From the NCBI GenBank assembly GCA_016840825.1, contig JAEORN010000057.1:1-12777 (forward strand): 12,777 bases of DNA, in the 5' to 3' direction. The DNA comes from Candidatus Thorarchaeota archaeon. Its GTDB lineage: Archaea > Asgardarchaeota > Thorarchaeia > Thorarchaeales > Thorarchaeaceae. A program made the translations under genes and the position numbers. Under the pieces are notes generated by a model. That model was not told the origin of the DNA. It saw only the letters and a program-made list of their open reading frames with translations, and ran no database searches. Every line of letters begins with the position of its first letter. Position 1 is the first letter of the stretch. Shown here piece after piece: positions 7,227 through 12,777 of this stretch.

Positions 7227-7308
7227 GATTGTTCAAATCTAAGGAATCCCTATTCGATATAAGACGCTATTCAACAAATTCTATAGGCACTTTTACCAAT
7301 AGCTATTC
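7227..7308. promoter_or_regulatory. Divergent promoter region between zinc-ribbon and PadR-fusion genes
   Basis: 82 bases. On the minus strand a TATA-like TTATATCG is centred near 7260. On the plus strand TTCTATAGG (7279-7287) is about 26 bases before the PadR ATG, which suggests a leaderless mRNA. CTATTC occurs three times (7250, 7267, 7303), and a perfect palindrome AATAGCTATT (7298-7307) abuts the PadR start. These are candidate operator sites for the regulator itself. PadR proteins commonly autoregulate, but the usual ATGT/ACAT dyad is not obvious here. Confidence 0.4.
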
Positions 7309-8160
7309 ATGGCTTCACGTGATAGGGTGAGAAATCTCATTATGCTCATGTTGGATAGAAAACCAACACATGGTTACGAGATTCGGCGTCAGCTACTGTC
7401 CATTTCCGGAGACATCGAAGTCACAAAACTCTATAGATGGCTCAGAGAGATGGAGAAAGAAGGACTTGTTGAAAGCGCCATGAAAAAAGGACCTCATGGT
7501 CCAGAAAGAAAGGAGTACTGTCTGGGATCCCGAGGCGAGAACTATCTTCGAGATGTGCTCAAGGATTCAATGCGAGTTGTTCTTCATTTTTATGATGCCT
7601 TTCGACATTACTCATTCATCAAGAGTATGGGTGACTTCACGACCTACAGACCAGAGGTAATCCAAGGCAGGATATTAGTCGCCCTAGTTGCTCCAATGAT
7701 GGCAGACCAATTCGATACACTGAAGATGATAACTGAGAGAGCAGGGAAGAACTCGATTGATATCATAGGAGACCCAAACATCCTTGCAGAGCTTGACAAG
7801 AAATTCAAGCCTGTCGATGGGACTGCATGGGATGTTCCATCAAGGAAGAATCACTATCAAGAATATTGGATACTCGGTATGCCCTCCAGAGAACGACTTC
7901 CGAGAACACTAGTAGAAGGCAAACGAATCCTTGTAGAGGGAGGTAGGGTTATGATGCATGTTCCTTTCGCGTTCTTCGATGAACCTTCTGAACCCACACT
8001 AGAATCGTTTCTACGTCTAACAGCAGCACACATGTTTCCTGAACTTGGTGTGGTAGAAGGACAGGAAGTTTGTGATCTCTTTGAGAAGATGTTCAAGGAT
8101 TTTGGTATTATCAAGTTCCACCCCGGTCATGTTCAGTTCTGGGGAGTGAACTTGAATTGA
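7309..8160 (+). CDS. PadR-family winged-helix regulator fused to a methyltransferase-like C-terminal domain
   Basis: 283 residues. The first 85 or so are a PadR winged helix: LIMLMLDRKPTHGYEIRRQL, then the recognition region VTKLYRWLREMEKEGLVES and the wing with KEYCLGSRGENYL. A normal PadR protein has about 110 residues or a short dimerising C-terminus. Here about 190 more follow, including RILVALVAPMMADQFDTL (121-138), SIDIIGDPNIL, EYWILGMPSRERLPRTLVEG, then KRILVEGGRVMMHVPFAFF (205-223). The last part resembles the RvLkpGG helix-strand step of class I methyltransferases, but no GxGxG SAM-binding loop is visible. A degenerate methyltransferase fold used as a ligand sensor is my inference. 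It is divergent from the zinc-ribbon gene. No Shine-Dalgarno site precedes the ATG. Confidence 0.85.
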   Translation: MASRDRVRNLIMLMLDRKPTHGYEIRRQLLSISGDIEVTKLYRWLREMEKEGLVESAMKKGPHGPERKEYCLGSRGENYLRDVLKDSMRVVLHFYDAFRHYSFIKSMGDFTTYRPEVIQGRILVALVAPMMADQFDTLKMITERAGKNSIDIIGDPNILAELDKKFKPVDGTAWDVPSRKNHYQEYWILGMPSRERLPRTLVEGKRILVEGGRVMMHVPFAFFDEPSEPTLESFLRLTAAHMFPELGVVEGQEVCDLFEKMFKDFGIIKFHPGHVQFWGVNLN

Positions 8161-8170
8161 ATCCTGCAAA

Positions 8171-8275
8171 AAGGTGTGGTCAGGGCCAATGAAGCTTTGT
8201 GGTAGGAGGGGGGGAGTTTGTGTAATGAGGGCATGTTACGAAAACTAGGCCTCATTAGCTACTGACCACAACCTT
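8171..8275 (+). ncRNA. Nested inverted-repeat element, possible structured RNA or 3'-end structure
   Basis: Starting 10 bases after the PadR stop, AAGGTGTGGTCAG (8171-8183) pairs with CTGACCACAACCTT (8262-8275), 13 pairs with one bulged base. Inside it TAATGAGG (8223-8230) pairs with CCTCATTA (8250-8257) around a 19-base loop. Between the left arms is a G-rich run (8199-8216) containing seven consecutive G. No protein frame on either strand is convincing here. It could be a small RNA, a 3' UTR structure or a small inverted-repeat element; the strand is assumed from the upstream gene. Confidence 0.4.
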
Positions 8276-8475
8276 CTGTCTAATGAATACCTCTTAAACT
8301 TACCCAATTTATCAATTCATTTTTTGACTATAATTATATAAAAATTAAATCAAATTATCTTGTAACTATTCTTTTAATACTCCACGACAGATAGATCCAC
8401 ATTATCCTCAATTGATTAATGCAAACCTTATAACTCTCGAAGGGTATTCACATCTAGCTCAAGGGAGGTAATCAT
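8276..8475 (+). promoter_or_regulatory. AT-rich intergenic region with TATA box and ribosome site of the membrane protein gene
   Basis: No gene is seen. The first part is very AT-rich (8315-8360). AAACCTTATAAC (8423-8434) is a good archaeal TATA element. A start about 25 bases downstream, near 8456, would leave a leader of about 20 bases. That leader contains GGGAGGT (8463-8469), six bases before the TTG start at 8476. Confidence 0.6.
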
Positions 8476-9876
8476 TTGGAAATCCCTATTCTCTCTAATA
8501 TGATTGAAGGACTTGGAGTATTCTTCAAAACAAAAAGATATGTTGCATATCTGATAGTGTTTGTAGCGACTACATTCCTATCGATATTCTTCTCAATAAT
8601 CATCGCCGGTGCAACAGGTACTGGCTTTGAATTGGTTCTCACAACAACCTTTGTGTATGTGGGTGCGACTGGTGCAATCTACTTCGGTCTTGGCGCCTTA
8701 TTCACTGGACTTGGTCTAGATAGTCTCTGGATAACAAGAAGAGGTCGTGGAAGGGTGACTGAGCTAAAGGGTGCAGTGTGGATGGCTCTCTCATTCGCGA
8801 TTGCAGTCATGCTTGGAGTTACACTTGGACATCTGGCACTCTACTTCTTCGCAGCATTTGGTTGGGTTGGTTGGATCGCATTTCAAGCATTCCTGTCATC
8901 AAGGACAAGTCTCAGATTGGCATCCATTGTGGAACCAAAGAAAGGTGGCATAGCAATAGGCATTGGAAGCTTCATTCTATTGATAATCGGTTTGGGGATT
9001 GTCGGAGCTGAAGCACTAGCCGCCCTAGTCTTGATTCCAAACAACATCTTAGATTTGGGAACCACTATAACAGGAATTTTCCCTGCTGCAGTAACCAACA
9101 TAACAAATCAATTCGAACTAATCGTAGTTGCGTATGCTATGATGGGTCTATTTGCTGTTGTTTCCCTTTTTGCATTCTTCAAATACGCAAGGCGAGGCGC
9201 TGCATTGAATATATCATTACTTGTCATTTTCATTGGTGTTTATGCAGGATATTTCCTAGTCAACATTATGCGAAGGACTGGACCTCCTAGAATTGAGGCA
9301 GTTGATTTGGCAATGACCCTATTCTTCTTGGTATACGCTCTCAGTGGAATTGGAACGACCATTACATCATCTGTCGAAGGATCAAGATCCAGACTTCGTG
9401 ACTTTGGGCCTTTGCTAACCTTCTTCCTAGCGAGCGGATTCTTCTTTGTTGACTCAATTATTGCATTGAGTGGAACCAGTCCAACCATCACTTCTTGGTT
9501 TGGAAACTTCGTAGGCACTGAAGAGGCGCAATTAGCGACATGGGTATTCAGAGATATTGCTAAGCTTATCGCATTTCCAATAGCAGCAACTCTATCCATG
9601 CTCTATTATCTTAAGACTGAACGCCTAGAGCGTATAGTTGAGCGAGCAAGGGAAAAGGGTGAGACCTTCGCCCCTGATAAGGTTGACAAGGACATCGATG
9701 AGGCCACACCTGATCCAGGTGAATCATGGGCAAGTGAGAGATCTGAAGGCATCAAAGAAGGAAAGCAAGGACACGATCTATCTGCTCCAGATTCTAAACG
9801 ACTCTCAGTGGATTCAAGTAGAAGGCTTGGCGCTCCCAAACGCCTCGGTGACGATGAAGACGACGACGAAAATTAG
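8476..9876 (+). CDS. Polytopic membrane protein of unknown function with charged cytoplasmic tail
   Basis: 466 residues from a TTG start fixed by GGGAGGT six bases upstream. I do not recognise the family. About ten hydrophobic segments are visible, near residues 22-44, 53-80, 99-121, 122-140, 158-187, 213-235, 243-264, 276-296, 311-332 and 361-378, with short basic loops such as ITRRGRGR and KYARRG. From about 380 a soluble tail of some 85 residues follows. It opens with a charged helix (LERIVERAREKGE), continues as a low-complexity Ser/Asp/Lys stretch and ends in DDEDDDEN. By the positive-inside rule the tail is probably cytoplasmic. No transporter signature or catalytic motif was seen. It is singly transcribed, with its own promoter and terminator. 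Confidence 0.85.
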   Translation: MEIPILSNMIEGLGVFFKTKRYVAYLIVFVATTFLSIFFSIIIAGATGTGFELVLTTTFVYVGATGAIYFGLGALFTGLGLDSLWITRRGRGRVTELKGAVWMALSFAIAVMLGVTLGHLALYFFAAFGWVGWIAFQAFLSSRTSLRLASIVEPKKGGIAIGIGSFILLIIGLGIVGAEALAALVLIPNNILDLGTTITGIFPAAVTNITNQFELIVVAYAMMGLFAVVSLFAFFKYARRGAALNISLLVIFIGVYAGYFLVNIMRRTGPPRIEAVDLAMTLFFLVYALSGIGTTITSSVEGSRSRLRDFGPLLTFFLASGFFFVDSIIALSGTSPTITSWFGNFVGTEEAQLATWVFRDIAKLIAFPIAATLSMLYYLKTERLERIVERAREKGETFAPDKVDKDIDEATPDPGESWASERSEGIKEGKQGHDLSAPDSKRLSVDSSRRLGAPKRLGDDEDDDEN

Positions 9877-9886
9877 ATTACCATCA

Positions 9887-9917
9887 AGGAGTCCCTTGGG
9901 ACTCCTCTATTCCTTTT
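9887..9917 (+). terminator. Hairpin plus T-tract after the membrane protein gene
   Basis: AGGAGTCCC (9887-9895) and GGGACTCCT (9898-9906) are perfect 9-base arms around TT. They are followed by CTATTCC and TTTTT at 9913-9917. The element is 10 bases past the stop codon. The T-tract is on the plus-strand side only, so it serves the membrane protein gene. Confidence 0.75.
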
Positions 9918-9964
9918 TCTGTTACTAGTATCATCAGTAAAGAAGCAATTCTATACTAGGTTCA

Positions 9965-10120
9965 TTACAGAGCCAGTGCTAACATTGTAATTATCATCAG
10001 TAGGATGGATACAACAGCACAATTCACACAAAGTCCTTGCTCAATCTCTTTTTTATCACGTTTGCTAAGTTTTTGCGATTCAGCAATTTCCTTTTCATCA
10101 GTTGATTCTTCGTCAGTCAA
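9965..10120 (-). CDS. 51-residue membrane microprotein with CxxC motif
   Basis: A TTG start at 10120 is preceded by AGGAGG (10129-10134) with eight bases between, and the frame runs 51 codons to a TAA at 9965-9967. The protein has a very charged N-terminal half (MTDEESTDEKEIAESQ and then KLSKRDKKEIEQ), followed by GLCVNC (Cys31, Cys34), and a single hydrophobic helix AVVSILLMIITMLALAL that ends at the C-terminus. This is the layout of a tail-anchored protein with the charged part in the cytosol. The paired cysteines at the membrane face could bind a metal together with a second copy, form a disulfide or carry a lipid; none of these can be decided here. A TATA-like TTTAATA (10161-10167) suits its own promoter. 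I know no named family. Confidence 0.7.
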   Translation of the reverse strand: MTDEESTDEKEIAESQKLSKRDKKEIEQGLCVNCAVVSILLMIITMLALAL

Positions 10121-10160
10121 TTAATTATCCTCCTGATGTTTGTAATGAGCACGTATCAGC

Positions 10161-10167
10161 TATTAAA
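10161..10167 (-). promoter_or_regulatory. Possible TATA box of the CxxC microprotein gene
   Basis: Read on the minus strand, GGTTTAATAGC lies about 40 bases before the TTG start. A start site about 26 bases on would fall just upstream of the AGGAGG, leaving a leader of about 18 bases. Co-transcription with the upstream GNAT gene, 68 bases away on the same strand, is the alternative. Confidence 0.35.
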
Positions 10168-10188
10168 CCTAAGTACTGTCTATTTCGC

Positions 10189-10689
10189 CTATTCTTCAAT
10201 CTTTTCAAATGTGAATTCAAGCTCAATCTCATCTCTGATGGGGATCCCATTATTTCCGACATGAGGAATCTTTGGTTTCAGTTTACGTGACTCTTGGATC
10301 GCATCCTTGTAAACTGCATTGATGACAAAGCCTCTTCGTTGATAAAATCTCAATGCCTCAGTATTATCATTGGTCGTAACTAACCAGACTCTCTTGCAAT
10401 GATGTTTTTTGGCATCTTGAATGCACTGATCGATGAGTATAGATCCGATGCCAACTCCTTCCATCATGCTGTCCAAGGACACAATTTCGTACTGGTTATT
10501 AGCGATCTCGTATGTTACCAATCCTACTCTTTCATCGTCTACCTTAGCCACGAAACCGTTTAGTTTCTTGAGATGATGGATCTTTCCTCTTGATACGACT
10601 ATATCCCCATTCCAATTCCTCTGCCATAGATCGATAGCCCATGATCTATCCGCTTTCTCAAGAGGTAGAACAAGTATATTAGCAACCAT
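10189..10689 (-). CDS. GNAT family N-acetyltransferase
   Basis: 166 residues from the ATG at 10689. It transfers acetyl from acetyl-CoA to an unknown amine. The order is characteristic of one GNAT subgroup: VVSRGKIHHLKKLNGFVAKV (31-50), GLVTYEI and EIVSLDSMMEGVGIGSILI (56-85, motif A with GVGIG), VWLVTTNDNTEALRFYQRRGF (101-121, motif B), then the subgroup tail DAIQESRKLKPKIPHVG and GIPIRDEIELEF. A TTG at 10731 in the same frame would add 14 residues. I prefer the ATG because related proteins begin near it and because the TATA-like CATATATAG would lie inside the longer version. It is divergent from a second GNAT gene, 96 bases apart, which suggests shared control. Confidence 0.9.
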   Translation of the reverse strand: MVANILVLPLEKADRSWAIDLWQRNWNGDIVVSRGKIHHLKKLNGFVAKVDDERVGLVTYEIANNQYEIVSLDSMMEGVGIGSILIDQCIQDAKKHHCKRVWLVTTNDNTEALRFYQRRGFVINAVYKDAIQESRKLKPKIPHVGNNGIPIRDEIELEFTFEKIEE

Positions 10690-10725
10690 AGTATATTCCA
10701 CATCTACGACTGTATTGCTATATAT

Positions 10726-10759
10726 GTACAATGCCTAAATCATATATGGCATTGCGTAC
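10726..10759. promoter_or_regulatory. Dyad-symmetric operator-like site between divergent GNAT genes
   Basis: CAATGCC (10729-10735) and GGCATTG (10748-10754) are perfect inverted arms, flanked by GTAC on both sides (10726-10729 and 10756-10759). The 12-base centre contains CATATAT, a TATA-like box for the plus-strand gene, and the minus-strand TATA-like box adjoins the left arm. A dimeric regulator bound here would cover both promoters. Confidence 0.5.
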
Positions 10760-10785
10760 TAACATTTTCAGAGATAATCTAACAG

Positions 10786-11298
10786 GTGGAATTGCCAATT
10801 TACAACTATGCTGAAGTAATCATCCGACGCGCTCAGCTCTCCGAAGTGGATTTGATAAAGTCCATTATCAAGGAGGCATACGCTGGTGTGAAGAAACAAC
10901 TATCTCGAACGCCCGGCGCATTGCAAGAGGGACTTGATAAGATATCTCGTCACATTCAGATGGGTACTCAGTATGTAGCACTAGTAGGCGACACTGTTGT
11001 AGGTTGTATGCGTGTGCAAATGCGTGGAAATGCAGGAGTAATAAGTAGAGTAGCTGTTTCAAACGCGTTTCGAAAAAGAAAGATTGGAACTCGTCTTGTA
11101 CAATATGGTGAAAATCTCCTTGAGCATATGGGCGCATCTTTCATCGAGATTGATGTGTATAATGTCATACCAGCTCAGCAGAAATTCTATGAGAACATGG
11201 GCTACGAAATGATTGAAAAGTCAGTGCGTGAAGGAGAAGAAATCATCGTCATGAGAAAAAGCCTCATTGAAGAAGATGTTATTGAAGACGATGAATGA
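10786..11298 (+). CDS. GNAT family N-acetyltransferase with acidic C-terminus
   Basis: 170 residues from a GTG start. The GNAT fold begins at about residue 11 with VIIRRAQLSEVDLIKSIIKEAY, followed by QYVALVGDTVVGCMRVQ (62-78) and motif A, ISRVAVSNAFRKRKIGTRLV (86-105). Next come SFIEIDVYNVIPAQQKFYENMGY (118-140, motif B), the strand EEIIVMRKSL, and an acidic tail EEDVIEDDE. In the usual RxxGxG acetyl-CoA loop the first glycine is lysine here (RKRKIG), which is uncommon but tolerated in some GNATs. The substrate is unknown. The start is uncertain: no Shine-Dalgarno site is seen, and a TTG two codons later is the only close alternative. It shares a symmetric promoter region with the divergent GNAT gene and converges on the radical SAM gene. 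Confidence 0.88.
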   Translation: MELPIYNYAEVIIRRAQLSEVDLIKSIIKEAYAGVKKQLSRTPGALQEGLDKISRHIQMGTQYVALVGDTVVGCMRVQMRGNAGVISRVAVSNAFRKRKIGTRLVQYGENLLEHMGASFIEIDVYNVIPAQQKFYENMGYEMIEKSVREGEEIIVMRKSLIEEDVIEDDE

Positions 11299-11381
11299 TT
11301 ACTTGAGAATGCATTTATCAATAGATTTCCAGTTCTTCCTGAAATCACCTGTCTATATGATTCGTAGATTTGATATCCTAA

Positions 11382-12479
11382 CTAGGGGATAATCTCACAA
11401 CCATTATTGAATTCAGGATATTCAAAATCACTCAACTGTAGAATCCCTTTCAGGAGAAGTTCCTGCACCTCAGGAACAATTTTCCTCAGCTCAGCTATCA
11501 AATGTTTGACAGTTCCACACACTTTGTGAAAACCCTCTTCTCCCCAGAGTCGTTGTTTATTTGCGAATAGACATCGCCCCCCACAAATGCCATACTCCTC
11601 GCAAGCAGGACAAGGATCATCGACAATCATTACATCCAGCAATGACAATGGGTCATTTCTCCAGATATCCCCCACCAAAGAGAACTCCCAATCTGGTGAG
11701 ATTGGGCAGACACCTATAGATCCATCAATATGGATTGCGAATGTATCCGAACCTGAGCCGCAACGCAATCTTGATTCCTCTTTAGTTAGCAACGATTTCA
11801 TGATTGGGATAAATGGTACTATTCCCTCTACCACTCCGGTTCTCATCATCTCCATCCAGTCTGCAACTAGTGATGAGATTCCTGGGTTGTATGATACTTC
11901 TACCCATTTGTCAAAATCCTGCCAGTTTCCCTCTGCATCCCATACCACATTCAGTTGCCAATGTACATGGTCGAACCTAGGTTCTTCGCTTTCTATCAGA
12001 TGACGCACTTCACGATATATGTCGCTTTCTTGTGAAACCGCCATTCTAGCGACAATATCTCCCTTGTATCCTATCTCTCTAAGCCACTTTACATTTTTCA
12101 GAACACTCGCATAAACTCCTTTTGAGCGATAGAAGTCTGTTACTTCTTCTGTCCCATCTATGGACACCAATATTGAATGGAATCTTAGAATATAATCAAT
12201 AGGGATTCGATTCAACAGAATTGCATTGGTCTGAAGCATGCATTGCGCCTTCGGAAATCTATCCATTATCTCTTGCATTAACTCGATTCTTAAAGTCGGT
12301 TCACCACCGTAGAAAAGGAGATTTAATGGAGTATTATCCTTTTCAAGAAATGAGGCAAGATCGTCAGTAGTATAGATTACTTCCGTATCCTCAGTCTGTT
12401 CTCCTCCGTGGCAGTACTGGCAGTTCAGATTGCATCTTCTAGTGAGGATAATGTGGTAGTTCATGCTACTCTTACTCAT
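11382..12479 (-). CDS. Radical SAM/SPASM enzyme, putative peptide-modifying (AF1577-like)
   Basis: 365 residues from the ATG at 12479; a TTG at 12491 or an ATG at 12464 are alternatives. The 4Fe-4S site that splits S-adenosylmethionine is LTRRCNLNCQYC (Cys16, 20, 23). It is followed by LLFYGGEPTL (the glycine-rich SAM-binding motif), LQTNA and SIDGTEEVTDFYR. The C-terminal SPASM domain is complete: Cys240 and Cys258 in a CX12GX4C pattern, Cys290, 293, 299 and 303 in CX2CX5CX3C, and Cys321. These are the seven expected ligands for two auxiliary clusters. The length and N-terminus (NYHIILTxxCNLxCxYC) recall the archaeal AF1577 family, thought to modify peptides or proteins, as sulfatase-maturing enzymes do. 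No obvious substrate peptide or sulfatase is adjacent. It is convergent with the GNAT gene, 83 bases apart. Confidence 0.9.
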   Translation of the reverse strand: MSKSSMNYHIILTRRCNLNCQYCHGGEQTEDTEVIYTTDDLASFLEKDNTPLNLLFYGGEPTLRIELMQEIMDRFPKAQCMLQTNAILLNRIPIDYILRFHSILVSIDGTEEVTDFYRSKGVYASVLKNVKWLREIGYKGDIVARMAVSQESDIYREVRHLIESEEPRFDHVHWQLNVVWDAEGNWQDFDKWVEVSYNPGISSLVADWMEMMRTGVVEGIVPFIPIMKSLLTKEESRLRCGSGSDTFAIHIDGSIGVCPISPDWEFSLVGDIWRNDPLSLLDVMIVDDPCPACEEYGICGGRCLFANKQRLWGEEGFHKVCGTVKHLIAELRKIVPEVQELLLKGILQLSDFEYPEFNNGCEIIP

Positions 12480-12602
12480 GTGGCTTATCAATAGGATATC
12501 AGGAAGGCATTGATGTGCAGTCTTCAGGATTCCCTATTATGATGCTTTCCCATCAAAATGTGTCTAAGTACCTTTCTCTCTGTTCCTTTAGATATCATTC
12601 AC

Positions 12603-12667
12603 ACTAGTTTCCAGAACGAACGAGTATAGTCCCACATAGGTTTATTTCAGTCCTCTTGGAAACTGGT
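12603..12667. promoter_or_regulatory. Inverted repeat around a TATA-like box before the right-edge gene
   Basis: ACTAGTTTCCA (12603-12613) and TGGAAACTGGT (12657-12667) are inverted copies with one mismatch in 11. Between them TTTATTTC (12641-12648) is a possible TATA box for the gene starting at 12680. It may be an operator; the arms are far apart (43 bases), so the pairing could be chance. Confidence 0.3.
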
Positions 12668-12679
12668 TGGGGCCTGAAT

Positions 12680-12777
12680 ATGAGAAAGAGGTCAATGTGC
12701 ATACTATTCGTTCTTCTACTAGTTAGCGCGCTTGTCGTAGGTATTCTGTACACAATACTCTCTCAAACACCATTGAC
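12680..12777 (+). CDS. N-terminus of an exported or membrane-anchored protein, truncated by window edge
   Basis: The ATG at 12680 opens a frame of 32 codons to the window end with no stop. Four residues including three basic ones (MRKRS) precede the hydrophobic stretch MCILFVLLLVSALVVGILY, then TILSQTPLT. This is a signal peptide or an N-terminal membrane anchor. A TATA-like TTTATTTC lies about 35 bases upstream. A clear ribosome-binding site is absent. What the mature protein is cannot be told. It is divergent from the radical SAM gene. Confidence 0.65.
   Translation, partial: MRKRSMCILFVLLLVSALVVGILYTILSQTPL

Noticed and set aside
8100..8258. Minus-strand frame starting at the ATG near 8254 across the inverted-repeat element
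   Set aside because: It runs into the 3' end of the PadR-fusion gene, has a low-complexity product and no ribosome site.
8171..8275. A C/D box guide RNA or SRP RNA at the inverted-repeat element
   Set aside because: CTGA is present but no proper RTGATGA C box, and no conserved SRP helix 8 motif is seen.
9240..9839. Two minus-strand frames antisense to the membrane protein gene
   Set aside because: They lack ribosome sites and domains and lie entirely within a gene that has its own promoter, ribosome site and terminator.
10690..10731. TTG start at 10731 for the minus-strand GNAT
   Set aside because: It would place the TATA-like box inside the coding region, has no ribosome site and adds 14 residues not expected from the subgroup.
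5491..12491. A peptide natural-product cluster made of SagB-like nitroreductase, radical SAM enzyme and GNAT genes
   Set aside because: The genes are several kilobases apart, on different strands and each appears singly transcribed. There is no YcaO, transporter or leader-core precursor between them.

Overview
The window reads as a stretch of an archaeal chromosome. The evidence is TATA-like boxes about 25 to 40 bases upstream of genes, several apparently leaderless or short-leader starts, strong GGAGG ribosome sites beside TTG and GTG starts, a PadR-type regulator and a radical SAM/SPASM enzyme of a type well known in archaea. The mix of a giant calcium-repeat surface protein and singly transcribed metabolic genes would suit an uncultured lineage such as the Asgard archaea (Thorarchaeia-like). 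That placement is inference; there is no rRNA or marker gene to fix it. No tRNA, rRNA, CRISPR array, insertion sequence or transposase was seen.

Positions 1-5340 (minus strand) are one uninterrupted reading frame of 1780 codons that leaves the window at its C-terminal end. Reading it through by hand shows a signal anchor, three blocks of thrombospondin type 3-like calcium repeats (the last with an exact 22-residue period), a probable fascin-like beta-trefoil, a long glycine-rich hydrophobic stretch in mid-protein, and an NHL-like propeller set between two calcium-repeat blocks. Upstream lies the C-terminal half of a GNAT acetyltransferase, probably a gene remnant.

Positions 5867-8160 hold a SagB-type nitroreductase with an extra C-terminal domain, a convergent four-cysteine zinc-ribbon protein, and, divergent from that, a PadR-family regulator fused to a large methyltransferase-like C-terminal domain. 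Just after the regulator there is a nested inverted-repeat structure (8171-8275) that may be a structured RNA or terminator, then an AT-rich promoter region.

Positions 8476-9876 encode a polytopic membrane protein of unknown function with a charged tail and a clear terminator. Convergent to it is a 51-residue TTG-initiated membrane protein with a CxxC motif (9965-10120). Next come two divergent GNAT acetyltransferases that share a dyad-symmetric promoter region, a convergent radical SAM/SPASM enzyme with a complete set of seven SPASM cysteines, and the first 32 codons of an exported or membrane protein leaving the right edge.

Most genes look singly transcribed, and I see no convincing operon or multi-gene pathway. 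The most unusual items are the architecture of the giant surface protein, the two fusion proteins (nitroreductase and PadR), the CxxC microprotein and the nested-hairpin element.
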